Source: Pyxidicoccus trucidator
Lineage (GTDB): Bacteria; Myxococcota; Myxococcia; Myxococcales; Myxococcaceae
DNA length: 64,000 nt
Assembly: GCF_010894435.1 (NCBI RefSeq)
Contig: NZ_JAAIXZ010000018.1
Location: 175,879-239,878 of the forward strand
Direction: 5' to 3'
Under the pieces are notes generated by a model. The model was not told the origin of the DNA. It worked only from the letters and a program-made list of their open reading frames with translations, and did not search any database. Shown here piece after piece: positions 45,690 to 53,850 of the stretch. Position 1 is the stretch's first letter. Every line of letters begins with the position of its first letter. The position numbers and the translations under genes are program-made.

Positions 45690-47854
45690 GCCGTTCCTTC
45701 CTTCCTGGGCCACGTGAAGTGGAACTTCGCTCCGGCTCCAGGGGAGGATTCGACCCACGCCCGTCCACCCCGCGACTCCACGACCTTCTTCACCACCGCG
45801 AGACCGATGCCGGTGCCCTCGACCTTGTCGCGAGCCTCCAGCGTCTGGAAGATTCCCCAGATGCGCTCGTGGAACTCGGGCGCGATGCCGGGGCCGTTGT
45901 CCGTGACGGTGAAACGGCAGAGCTCGCCGTCCTCCGCCGCGCTCACCACCACCCGGGCATCCTCGCGGCGCGCGTGCTTGAGCGCGTTGGTGATGAGGTT
46001 CATCAACACCTGCTGGAACGGCACGCGCTCCGAGTAGAGCGCCGGGAGCTCGCCCTCAACCTCCAGCACCGCCGGAGGCCTCGGAGCGACGAGCTCGATG
46101 AGCTCGTGCAGCACCTTGCCGACGTCCATCAACTCCGGCTTCCCACGGACGCGGCCCGCGCGCGAGTACTGGAGGATGCCGTCGATGAGGGCCTCCATCC
46201 GGTGGACTCGCCGCCGCATCAGCTCGAGGTGCTTCTTCGAGTCCGCGCCCAGCGCGGCGCCGAGGTCCTCCTCGAGCCACTGCGACAAGTTCGCGATTCC
46301 GCGCAGCGGCGCCTTCAAGTCGTGAGAGGTGACGTAGGCGAACTGGTCCAGGTCCTGGTTGCTCTGCTCGAGCGCCCGGATGAGCCGCTGCGCCTCACGG
46401 AACAGGCGCGCGTTGTCCATGGCGATGGCGGCCTGTGCGGCGACCCCCACCGCGAGACGCTCGGCGCGCTCGGTGAAGACGCCTTCCTTGCCATGGCCGA
46501 AGAAGAGGCCCCCCAGCACACGGCCGTCGCGCGAGACGACCGGCACCGCGAGGTAGCTGACCACCGGCAGGTGCCCGCCCGGCATCCCGTGGTACGGCGC
46601 GTTCTGCCCGTAACGCGAGTCCTTCCGGATGTTGGCGACCCGAACGACGCCCTCGCCCGCGAAGGTGGGGGCGAAGACCTTCGTGTTCCGAGGCATCGGG
46701 AACTTCGAGAAGGCTTCTCGCGGCACGCCGGAGATGGTGTACAGCGTGTACGACTCACCCCGGTCGTCGACGACGTTGTAGAAGAACGCGCCGAACTGCG
46801 CGCCCGTCAGCCGCGTCGCCGAGTCGGTGATGGCCTGCACGAGCTTGTCGGTGTCGAGCTCCGCCGCGATGGACTGCCCGACCTTGTTCAGGAGGTCGAG
46901 CGTCTCGCTCTCTTCGCGCGCCCTCGCCTCCGCCCGCTTGCGCTGGACGCCGACCGCGACGGAGTCGGCAATCGAAGCGAGCGCGGAGAGCGTGCCCTCC
47001 TTCAAGGGCACCCGGGAGAACATCGCCATCACCCCAATCACCTTGCTGTCGACGATGAGCGGGTAGCCGGCGAAGGAGACCATGCCCTCACGCTTCGCCC
47101 ACTCGCGATTCCCAATGCGCTCATCGTTCAGCACGTCGTTGGTGTGGTGGGGCCTGGCTTCCCGCGCGATGAGGCCAATCTTGAACCTGCCGACGGGGAT
47201 GCGGGCGTGCGGGCCGTCGAGGTGCGTGTACTGGCCCGCGCTCGCCTGAAGCTCGAGGACGTCGCTGCCTTCGTCGAGCGTCCAGATGCGCGCGAACGCG
47301 GCGTCGAGGTGACGCACCATGGCTTCCGCGCACCGATGCAGCACCTCGCGGATGGACAGCGCGCCCGCGAAGGCGACTCCCAGCTCGGCGCTCAGCGCGA
47401 GCTCGTTCTGACGCTGCCGCAGGAACGCCGCCGCCCGGGTCTCCTGCTGCCTTGCGCGAACCTGCTCCGTCACGTCGTAGGCGACCGTCATGATGCCTTC
47501 GACGTTGCCGTTCGTGCCGCGCATCGGCTGGTAGACGAAGTTGAAGAAGCGCTCCTGCTCCTGGGCCTCCTCGCTCGCGCGCAGGCGCACCGACAGCTCC
47601 TTGCCTTCGAAGGGAGTCCCCGAGGTGTACACCTGGTCGAGGATGGCGAAGATGCCCTGGGACTCGAGCTCCGGAAACGTCTCGCGCAGGGGCCTGCCAA
47701 CCCGCACCTCACGGCTCACGAGCCGCTGATACGGAGCGTTGACGAGTTCGACGTGGTGCTCGGGCCCACTCAGCACGATGATGGGTGCGGGCGCCTGCAT
47801 GAAGAGGCTGTGCAGGTGCACGCGCGCACGCTCCGCGTCTACCGTTCGATTCAT
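45686..47854 (-). CDS. PAS/GAF sensor histidine kinase (phytochrome-type kinase core)
   Basis: 722 residues from ATG at 47854, with GGAGG about eleven bases upstream. Order: PAS (APIIVLSGPEHHVELVNAPYQRL ... VTEQVRARQ), GAF at about 145-300, GAF at about 325-485, HisKA with His511 in VTSHDLKAPLRG, and HATPase_c (LMNLITNALKHAR, DNGPGIAP, GTGIGLAVVKK). The kinase core resembles that of bacteriophytochromes, but I see no biliverdin-binding Cys near the N-terminus, so light sensing is not supported. It is the first gene of a three-gene operon, coupled to the Rcp1-like regulator by a GTGA overlap. Confidence 0.92.
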   Translation of the reverse strand: MNRTVDAERARVHLHSLFMQAPAPIIVLSGPEHHVELVNAPYQRLVSREVRVGRPLRETFPELESQGIFAILDQVYTSGTPFEGKELSVRLRASEEAQEQERFFNFVYQPMRGTNGNVEGIMTVAYDVTEQVRARQQETRAAAFLRQRQNELALSAELGVAFAGALSIREVLHRCAEAMVRHLDAAFARIWTLDEGSDVLELQASAGQYTHLDGPHARIPVGRFKIGLIAREARPHHTNDVLNDERIGNREWAKREGMVSFAGYPLIVDSKVIGVMAMFSRVPLKEGTLSALASIADSVAVGVQRKRAEARAREESETLDLLNKVGQSIAAELDTDKLVQAITDSATRLTGAQFGAFFYNVVDDRGESYTLYTISGVPREAFSKFPMPRNTKVFAPTFAGEGVVRVANIRKDSRYGQNAPYHGMPGGHLPVVSYLAVPVVSRDGRVLGGLFFGHGKEGVFTERAERLAVGVAAQAAIAMDNARLFREAQRLIRALEQSNQDLDQFAYVTSHDLKAPLRGIANLSQWLEEDLGAALGADSKKHLELMRRRVHRMEALIDGILQYSRAGRVRGKPELMDVGKVLHELIELVAPRPPAVLEVEGELPALYSERVPFQQVLMNLITNALKHARREDARVVVSAAEDGELCRFTVTDNGPGIAPEFHERIWGIFQTLEARDKVEGTGIGLAVVKKVVESRGGRAWVESSPGAGAKFHFTWPRKEGTA

Positions 47855-48036
47855 CCGTGGGACCACCTCCGGCCCACTGTCGCCGGAGAAGCTCCCGATT
47901 TCACGAAGGGCTCAGACCCAGGGGATGGTGCGCGTCTCGAAGAGGACAGACCTCCTTCGCAGTGGTGACCAGGCAACAGCGTGGCACGAACACCGGGTTG
48001 AAGCGCGTCCAGCCCGAGCGGGACCTCCGGCCGAAC

Positions 48037-48070
48037 GGCCCCCGTGCAGGGGCCTCGCCTGTCAGCGAGG
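48037..48070 (-). terminator. Overlapping alternative hairpins after the redox operon
   Basis: GGCCCC (48037-48042) pairs with GGGGCC (48049-48054), or CCTCGC (48053-48058) pairs with GCGAGG (48065-48070). Only one can form at a time. The region is 24-57 bases past the stop at 48094. Short stems, no U-run. Confidence 0.4.
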
Positions 48071-48093
48071 GCGCTCGGACGCGCTCCTCCACG

Positions 48094-49521
48094 TCAGAGA
48101 AGCTCCGCGAGGCGAGCTCGGTCCACGTCGACCTGGAGCTGGCGGGCAGCGATGGCCGCCGCACGCCCCAGGACCCCGGTATACGTGGGAAACGAGAGCG
48201 GAACGCGAGCCAGTTCATCCACTCGCATCCCCGCCGCGATGGCAATCGCCGCCGTCTGGACCAGGTCGACCGCCCGCTCACCCACCACGTGGCAACCGAG
48301 GATCCTCCGCGTGGAGCGGTCGACGATGAGCTTGCAGAACCCCGTCGTCCGACCATCGATGATGGTGCGCGTCGTCGAGTCGAAGCGCACCACCGCCACG
48401 ACGATGTCATGCGCTTGACGCGCCTTCGCTTCGGTCAGGCCCGCTTGCGCGTACTCGGGGTCGGTGAAGCTGCCAATCGGGCACACCTCGTCCGTGACGG
48501 AAATCATCGGAGCTCTCGCCGCGTTGGAGCCCGCGACGAACCCGTCATGCAACGCCTGGGGGACCAGCATCAGGCGCCCAGTCACGTCTCCGGCGGCGAA
48601 GATGTGCGGCGCGGAGGTTCGCAGCTGCGCGTCGACGCGCACGAAACCTCGCGAGTCGGTCTCGACGCCCGCGGCCGAGAGGTTGAGCGCGGAGGTGTCT
48701 GCCATCCAGCCCACTGCGACGACGACGAGCGCAGCCTCGGCGCTGTCTCGCACGCCATCCCTGGAGAAGACCATCCGCACACCCCCCGGCGTCCTCTCGA
48801 AGCGTTCAATCGTGCCGAAGTCCTCGCGCACCACCATGCCGGCCTGACGAAAGGACTCCGCGACGGCGGCGGACACGTCTTCGTCCTCGGTCGGCACAAT
48901 GCGCGCGTCCGCCTGGAAGAGCTGCACCCGCGTGCCGAACGCAGTGAAGACCGACGCGACCTGTGCTCCCGTCGCGCCACCGCCGACGACCACCATCGTC
49001 GGTGGAACGCTGGTCAGGCTCCACGCATCGCTGTGGGTCGCCGTGAGCTCGAATCCCGGAATCGGGAGGCGCCGGCTCACGCCGCCGGAGCAGAGGATGA
49101 ACTTCTCCGCTCGAAACCGCAGCCCGCGCTGGGTCTCGACGGTGTGCGAGTCCACGAAGCGCGCCGAGCCGGCGTGCTCGTGCACGGAGACACCCGCCGC
49201 GGCGATCTGCTCGCGCAGGGCCGCTCGAGCGCGAACGTCGCCAGTCACCTCGCGCACGCGCGTGAGAAGTCGCGAGTAGTCCAGCACTGGCTCGGTCACC
49301 GCTATGCCATAGCGTCCCAGCTGCCGAGCATCGCGGAGCAACCGTGCCGCCTGCGCCAGCGTCCTCACCGGAACCGGTCCATCGTGGGCCGCCATGCCGC
49401 CGAACTCGTCGCGAGTGACGAGGGCGGTCCGGGCGCCCAGGTCGCCGGCACGGAGCGCCGCGAGCAGCCCCGCGGGTCCGGCACCGATGACCACGACATC
49501 CATGCTCGCCGAGTCATTCAT
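48094..49521 (-). CDS. Class-I pyridine nucleotide-disulfide oxidoreductase homologue lacking the redox cysteines
   Basis: 475 residues; the ATG at 49521 overlaps the peroxidase stop (ATGA). FAD motif VIGAGPAGLLAA, NAD(P)H motif VVVGGGATGAQVASVF, second FAD motif HIFAAGDVTG, and the C-terminal dimerisation domain (YAQAGLTEAKA ... RILGCHVVGE) are all present. In lipoamide dehydrogenase and mercuric reductase the sequence after the first FAD motif is GGTCLNVGCIPT. Here it is GGMAAHDGPVPV, so both active-site Cys positions are Ala44 and Pro49. The C-terminal His-Pro-T-x-x-E acid/base motif is also replaced (FPTYTG). It is thus likely an NAD(P)H-flavin electron donor, not a disulfide reductase. 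Last gene of the Dyp operon. Confidence 0.87.
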   Translation of the reverse strand: MNDSASMDVVVIGAGPAGLLAALRAGDLGARTALVTRDEFGGMAAHDGPVPVRTLAQAARLLRDARQLGRYGIAVTEPVLDYSRLLTRVREVTGDVRARAALREQIAAAGVSVHEHAGSARFVDSHTVETQRGLRFRAEKFILCSGGVSRRLPIPGFELTATHSDAWSLTSVPPTMVVVGGGATGAQVASVFTAFGTRVQLFQADARIVPTEDEDVSAAVAESFRQAGMVVREDFGTIERFERTPGGVRMVFSRDGVRDSAEAALVVVAVGWMADTSALNLSAAGVETDSRGFVRVDAQLRTSAPHIFAAGDVTGRLMLVPQALHDGFVAGSNAARAPMISVTDEVCPIGSFTDPEYAQAGLTEAKARQAHDIVVAVVRFDSTTRTIIDGRTTGFCKLIVDRSTRRILGCHVVGERAVDLVQTAAIAIAAGMRVDELARVPLSFPTYTGVLGRAAAIAARQLQVDVDRARLAELL

Positions 49522-50831
49522 GTCCGTAGCTCCGCCAGCCACCGCAGCGCTCGCAACCCGGGCATGAAGCAATACTCGCCTCCGCGCGTGACCACGAAAC
49601 GAGGAAGGCCTTGCAGACGCCTGGGGATGGGCCGCCTCGGGAATGAGAACACGCCGGTTCCGTCGTTCGCGCCGGCGATGGAGTCCTTCGCATCGCCCAA
49701 CCCGAGAAAATCACCGCCGTTGATCCACTCCGCCTGCACGAACTCGAACTGCCGTCCGAGGTGCGCGCCGATGAAGGCAAACATCAACCCCCGGTCGGCG
49801 CCGTCGTCCTCGAGGACTCCCTCGGGCAGCTCAGGCCCGTAGGCGGTTCCGCGCCGGATCATCCGATGGAGCCTGACCACGCCGGCGACGGCCGCGTCAC
49901 GGGGATTCGCTCGCCGGACGTGCGACGCGGGAGGCGTCTTGTACCCGGTCGGGTCATCCGAATAGAGGAAGTCATTGTTGCGCGACGGATCGGCGCCCAG
50001 GTCGGGAGCGTCGTGGTGGGGGCACAGCGCCAGCGGCGCGCCGCTCCGCCACCTCCCCATCATCTTCGCCGCCAGGCACTCCTCGTCCTCCGGGCTGCTC
50101 GAGGTGTTCTTCAGGTACTGCCTGAACGCGGCCACGCGCTGATGAAGCTTGCGGAAGGCGACGTACGTTCCATTGCGCCCCAGGACGTCAGGCTGGGGCA
50201 TCGGGGGCAAGCTGCCCGTCTCGTCGGTGTAGCCGAGGACGAATTCGCCTGCCCTCAACGGCTCCTCGCGGGGATTGCTTCCTGGAATGCCGCTACCCTC
50301 GATAGCCGGATGGCTGATGCCGTCCCTGAACCCGAACGGCTCCTTGCCGGTGCTCAGTGCGTGGCAGTCCTGACGCCAGATGGCCTCGATGCCGCCAAGC
50401 TCCCGCAGGGCCTTGTGCGCGCGCTCCAGGGCGGCTCCGAGTCGAGCCGGGTCCGGCGCAAGGGCCGTCAGCACGACGTGGACGTCGCTCGTTCCCAGCG
50501 GCGCTTCCCAGTGTTCGGGGCTGCTCTCGCCACCGTCTCCCAGCGCCTTCGCCCGGGCGACCATCCCCTGCCGGAACTCCCACGCGAAGCTGTCCAGGGA
50601 GTCCCGTGGTACGCCCAGCGCCTCGAGCCCGTGATACGTGAGCGCGACGCTGACCCAGCAATCGGCGTTCGGGCTGCTCGGATGGGCGGCCGCAGCCACC
50701 ACCGAGACGAGCCGCCCCATCAGCTCCCGTCCCGCGCTCCGGTCGTCGATGCGGAGGAGGATGTAGGTCGCGACGTACGGAGAAGGCCGGGGCCGCAGCA
50801 CTCCACTCTGGATGTCGTCCAGTTCGAGCAT
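49518..50831 (-). CDS. Dyp-type heme peroxidase
   Basis: 437 residues from ATG at 50831, two bases after the upstream stop. Dyp hallmarks: the distal GxxDG motif in GFRDGISHPAI with Asp170, the proximal heme ligand His304 in PASHVRRANPRD, and the distal Arg in MIRRGTAYGP (Arg326/327). The ferredoxin-like fold is duplicated as in the family. It uses H2O2 to oxidise dyes, aromatic compounds or organic substrates. There is no Tat or Sec signal, so it is cytoplasmic or encapsulated; no encapsulin gene or C-terminal targeting peptide is seen here. It is coupled to the flavoprotein downstream by ATGA. Confidence 0.92.
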   Translation of the reverse strand: MLELDDIQSGVLRPRPSPYVATYILLRIDDRSAGRELMGRLVSVVAAAAHPSSPNADCWVSVALTYHGLEALGVPRDSLDSFAWEFRQGMVARAKALGDGGESSPEHWEAPLGTSDVHVVLTALAPDPARLGAALERAHKALRELGGIEAIWRQDCHALSTGKEPFGFRDGISHPAIEGSGIPGSNPREEPLRAGEFVLGYTDETGSLPPMPQPDVLGRNGTYVAFRKLHQRVAAFRQYLKNTSSSPEDEECLAAKMMGRWRSGAPLALCPHHDAPDLGADPSRNNDFLYSDDPTGYKTPPASHVRRANPRDAAVAGVVRLHRMIRRGTAYGPELPEGVLEDDGADRGLMFAFIGAHLGRQFEFVQAEWINGGDFLGLGDAKDSIAGANDGTGVFSFPRRPIPRRLQGLPRFVVTRGGEYCFMPGLRALRWLAELRT

Positions 50832-50832
50832 C

Positions 50833-51849
50833 TCAATGGGCCGTGGCCAGGTTCTTCCAGAAGCGCACGAGGCTCTCGTCCGCCCCGAACAAGGTGCTGA
50901 AGATGGTGGAGTCGGCCACCAGCACGTCGCCGGCCCTGCCGTCGCCCGGCGGCACCCACACCAGCGCATTGAACTCGGTGTTTCCCGCGTTCGTGAATGG
51001 GTGTGGCCGGGTCCGGTCGATTGGCTGCTTCGCCAGGACGCGAACCGAACGGGAGTCCTCCGTCGTGACCGCATAGTGCGGCAGGTGCTGGTGGAAGTTG
51101 AAGTTCTGGACCCCGGTGAGCCAGCCGCGCGTATCCAGGTCTGCCATCACCGTCAATGGGACGCTCCGGTTCGTTCCTTCGACGACGGCAGGGCGGAGCC
51201 CCCAGCGATTCTCGACAGGGATTCCCAGTCCCTTCATCAACGAGCGCGTATAGCCGCCGAAGCGTTGCTGCCGGGGCACCAGCGCGTCGCCATGGTGGGC
51301 ATATTCCAGGGCGCGCTCCTTCAGGTCCGGCGAGTGCCCGACGTCGTGGTGTGGGCCAATCACCAGACAGGTGCCTTCGCGCCCGAGGAACGCGCGGACC
51401 GCTTCAATCTCCTCCGGGGCGGCCACCTGCTCGGTGACGTTGTGGTCCAGCCCGAAGACGAGCAGCGTGTCCGCATCGCCGAGGACCCTTTCGTCGAGCG
51501 ACAGGGTGAAGCCCGCCTGGTCGACCCGCTGAAACATGGGGACCCCATGCCCGGTGACCTCCTCGATCACCTGCTGGAACTTCACCCATGCCCAGAAGAA
51601 GAGCTCCAGTGAGCCCGAGATTCCCTGCTGGAACCTCAGCGGGTCCGCCCACTGAGGGGACTCGTAGTCGGGCCAGAGCACCCGGCGAACCTCGGTCATC
51701 GTCGAGAACCGATTGTCCATTTCGGTTGGATTTCGATTGGCCTCTCCGGGGTAGCTCCAGGACGTGTAGACGCTGACTCGCCGATGCCCCTTCGAGTATT
51801 TCCTCGGCGTGTGGTTCTGGTTGTACGTCCGCCCGGGAGTTTTGCTCAT
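50833..51849 (-). CDS. Hypothetical protein, possible glutamine-amidotransferase-like fold
   Basis: 338 residues, ATG at 51849. I do not recognise the family. The middle (DTLLVFGLDHNVTEQVAAPEEIEAVRAFLGREGTCLVIGPH) reads like the Rossmann-like strand-helix order of ThuA/GATase1-like proteins that build sugar- or flavin-linked complexes. The end (DVLVADSTIFSTLFGADESLVRFW) resembles the last strand and helix of such folds. No Cys nucleophile is in the expected GxCxG elbow. Position between the alpha-beta-barrel gene (12 bp upstream) and the peroxidase suggests a partner of the peroxidase. Confidence 0.6.
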   Translation of the reverse strand: MSKTPGRTYNQNHTPRKYSKGHRRVSVYTSWSYPGEANRNPTEMDNRFSTMTEVRRVLWPDYESPQWADPLRFQQGISGSLELFFWAWVKFQQVIEEVTGHGVPMFQRVDQAGFTLSLDERVLGDADTLLVFGLDHNVTEQVAAPEEIEAVRAFLGREGTCLVIGPHHDVGHSPDLKERALEYAHHGDALVPRQQRFGGYTRSLMKGLGIPVENRWGLRPAVVEGTNRSVPLTVMADLDTRGWLTGVQNFNFHQHLPHYAVTTEDSRSVRVLAKQPIDRTRPHPFTNAGNTEFNALVWVPPGDGRAGDVLVADSTIFSTLFGADESLVRFWKNLATAH

Positions 51850-51861
51850 GACAGGCCCCCC

Positions 51862-52395
51862 CTACTGCATCTGCTCGAGCATCTCGGCGAGCGCGGCCTT
51901 GATTTTCAGAGCCTTCTTGATCTCATCGCCCGTGAAGTATGGGTATTCGCCGTACTCGAGAAAGCTGTTGCACTGGTGGTCTCGGATGAACTTGATGAAC
52001 GCAGGCGTGTTGGTCTTCCAGTCCATTGGAAAACCCTCGAGGCTCTCGAAGGCCGTGTTGATTCCGGACTTCGTGAAGAGAACGACCGCGTCCTCGGTGT
52101 ATTTGTCGAAATCGGTGTCGAAGATGCCCTGATACATGAACCGGGTGTCGTCATCGAAGAGCACCCAGCGGAGGTAGTGGAGCTTGAGCGGCGCGAGGAA
52201 GGCGGGGTCGGCCTTGAGCGCGTCGGCCAGCCGCTGGCCGTAGCCGCGCATCACCTCCGCGCGCCCCGGCTTGACGTGGGCGACAATCGTGAAGCCGTAA
52301 CAGGCGGGGGTCTTCGGGTAGATCGGACCGTACTTCCCCCTTTCGAGGTGATCCGTCGACCTGGGTATGGCTATGGCCTGAGGTTTGATCTCCAT
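51862..52395 (-). CDS. Hypothetical ferredoxin-fold-like protein, first gene of the peroxidase operon
   Basis: 177 residues from ATG at 52395, with AAAGGGAG upstream. The sequence has two beta-alpha-beta units (YGFTIVAHVKPGRAEVMRGYGQRLADAL; LHYLRWVLFDDDTRFMYQGIFDTDFDKYTEDAV), the pattern of a dimeric alpha-beta barrel as in EthD- and chlorite-dismutase-like families, to which Dyp peroxidases are also structurally related. No heme-ligand His can be assigned. It is followed after 12 bp by the next gene. Confidence 0.6.
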   Translation of the reverse strand: MEIKPQAIAIPRSTDHLERGKYGPIYPKTPACYGFTIVAHVKPGRAEVMRGYGQRLADALKADPAFLAPLKLHYLRWVLFDDDTRFMYQGIFDTDFDKYTEDAVVLFTKSGINTAFESLEGFPMDWKTNTPAFIKFIRDHQCNSFLEYGEYPYFTGDEIKKALKIKAALAEMLEQMQ

Positions 52396-52601
52396 CGCTC
52401 GGCTCCCTTTTCGCGTGCACCTCAAGTTCGTGGTGGGTCCCAGAACCTGCAAGTGCGGTCGCCTTCGAGCGGACGAGCACACGCAATCCCGTCGTCTCAT
52501 CACGCCAGGCCGCAGGACCAGGGTACCGAAGGAGCGCTCGGCCACTCCGCTCGGCTCGGCGTTGCAGGTGACGGCTCGCTTCCACACGTTGGTGCCGTCC
52601 G

Positions 52602-53582
52602 TCAGCCGGTCTTGACACCGTACCGGGAGGCCGGCCGCGAGGCCCCGCGAGGCAGCAACAACCGGGCCGCGTTCTCCCTCATGACGAGCTTCAATTGAGG
52701 CCCCGCCAGCACCTCGCGCGCAACGCCCAGGAAGAGCTCGAGGTGCTCGGCCTGACGACCATCCTCCCGAAAGACGGGCCAGTCCGTTCCGAAGAGCAGC
52801 TTGTGGGCGGGGCCGAACCTGAGCAGGTGGGTCAAGCCCTGCCCTCCCGGATTGCGCGACACCTCCTGGAACCCACTCACGTCAGCGTAGACGTTGGGCC
52901 GGAAGGCGCAGAGCATGGCGCACTCATCAACATAAGCGGTCGCTGCGTGGGCGAGGATGAAGTTGACGTTCGGGAACAGGCGCGCGGGCTCATCCACGAA
53001 CCCGGGACGTGCGTACTCGAAGCTCAGCTTGGATGAAGTCGGCCCCATGTGCAGGAGAACCGGGACGTTCCACTCCGCGCAAAGCTCATAGAAGGGATGG
53101 AGAGAAGGGTCGTCGGCCCGGTAACCGCACGGAGGATAGAGCTTGAGGCCGCGGAATCCGTACTCCCTCAACCCTCGCTCGAACAGGGTCAGCGCATCCC
53201 TGCCCCATCGCGGATCTACGCCCGCCATGACCTGGAAGCGCCCCGCGTGTCGCTCGAGGATGCCGCGATGCAGCTCGAACATCTCCGCGATGGTCAGCTC
53301 GCAATCCCGCAGGCAATACGTGAAGTCCGGGAGCAGGAGGACCGTCCAGTCGATTCCTGCTTCATCCATCTGCCGCACGAGCTCGTCGCAGTCATGATCC
53401 TCCATGCTCTCGAGCGCTCTGTCCACGAGGCGCTCGCGGTGGGTCGGCACGCCCAGGGCTTCGTGCATGGCGATGATGTTGCGAATGCCGCCGTCCACGA
53501 ACGAGCGCGGGATGAACCGCCGTGAGGCTGCATGACAATGTGCATCAATCACCCCGGCCCGTACCTGGCTCGGCTCACCCAT
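52602..53582 (-). CDS. Amidohydrolase-family (PF04909-type) enzyme
   Basis: 326 residues. I prefer the ATG at 53582 (MGEPSQVRAG), with AGGGG seven bases upstream, over the ATG two codons earlier, at which that RBS would be too close. Metal motifs of the TIM-barrel amidohydrolases: HxH in VIDAHCHA, His in LLHMGP, His in ILAHAA and Asp in FGTDWP. The family includes decarboxylases and hydrolases such as ACMSD. It follows an ACP and an acyl ligase whose genes overlap it, so its substrate may be a carrier-bound or released acyl compound. Last gene of the minus-strand arm of the lipopeptide locus. Confidence 0.87.
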   Translation of the reverse strand: MGEPSQVRAGVIDAHCHAASRRFIPRSFVDGGIRNIIAMHEALGVPTHRERLVDRALESMEDHDCDELVRQMDEAGIDWTVLLLPDFTYCLRDCELTIAEMFELHRGILERHAGRFQVMAGVDPRWGRDALTLFERGLREYGFRGLKLYPPCGYRADDPSLHPFYELCAEWNVPVLLHMGPTSSKLSFEYARPGFVDEPARLFPNVNFILAHAATAYVDECAMLCAFRPNVYADVSGFQEVSRNPGGQGLTHLLRFGPAHKLLFGTDWPVFREDGRQAEHLELFLGVAREVLAGPQLKLVMRENAARLLLPRGASRPASRYGVKTG

Positions 53583-53850
53583 GGCCATTCCCCTGCATCC
53601 ACGTTGCACGGGCCCCCCGGCCGAGGTCCAGGAGCTCACCGATGGTCCGGACCGAGCCGAGCTGATGCTGCAGCGGTTCCACTGGCACGGGGTAGCGCTC
53701 GAGGAAGCGGCCCACGATGAGCACCAGGCACAAGGAATCAATTCCTACCTGGCGGAGTGTCGCCTCGGGACGAAGGTGACGAGCCCTGCCCGGAGGCAGG
53801 GCTTCCTTGATGACGGCCAGCAGGTCTTCATCATCGACGGACACTGACAT
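53575..53850 (-). CDS. Acyl carrier protein, stand-alone
   Basis: 91 residues, ATG at 53850. Carrier-protein helices with the phosphopantetheine site GIDSL (Ser39). Its start lies inside the end of the acyl ligase gene (20 bp overlap) and its stop lies inside the start of the amidohydrolase gene, so the three are translated as one coupled unit. The ligase is the obvious loader. It is a separate carrier from the ones built into the NRPS. Confidence 0.9.
   Translation of the reverse strand: MSVSVDDEDLLAVIKEALPPGRARHLRPEATLRQVGIDSLCLVLIVGRFLERYPVPVEPLQHQLGSVRTIGELLDLGRGARATWMQGNGHG

Noticed and set aside
45686..47854. Bacteriophytochrome identity of the kinase
   Set aside because: The kinase core is phytochrome-like, but there is no N-terminal biliverdin-binding Cys or PHY domain that I can see.
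47960..48000. Possible sigma54 -24/-12 element on the minus strand before the GAF kinase
   Set aside because: The spacing between the GC-rich and TTGC parts is one base short.
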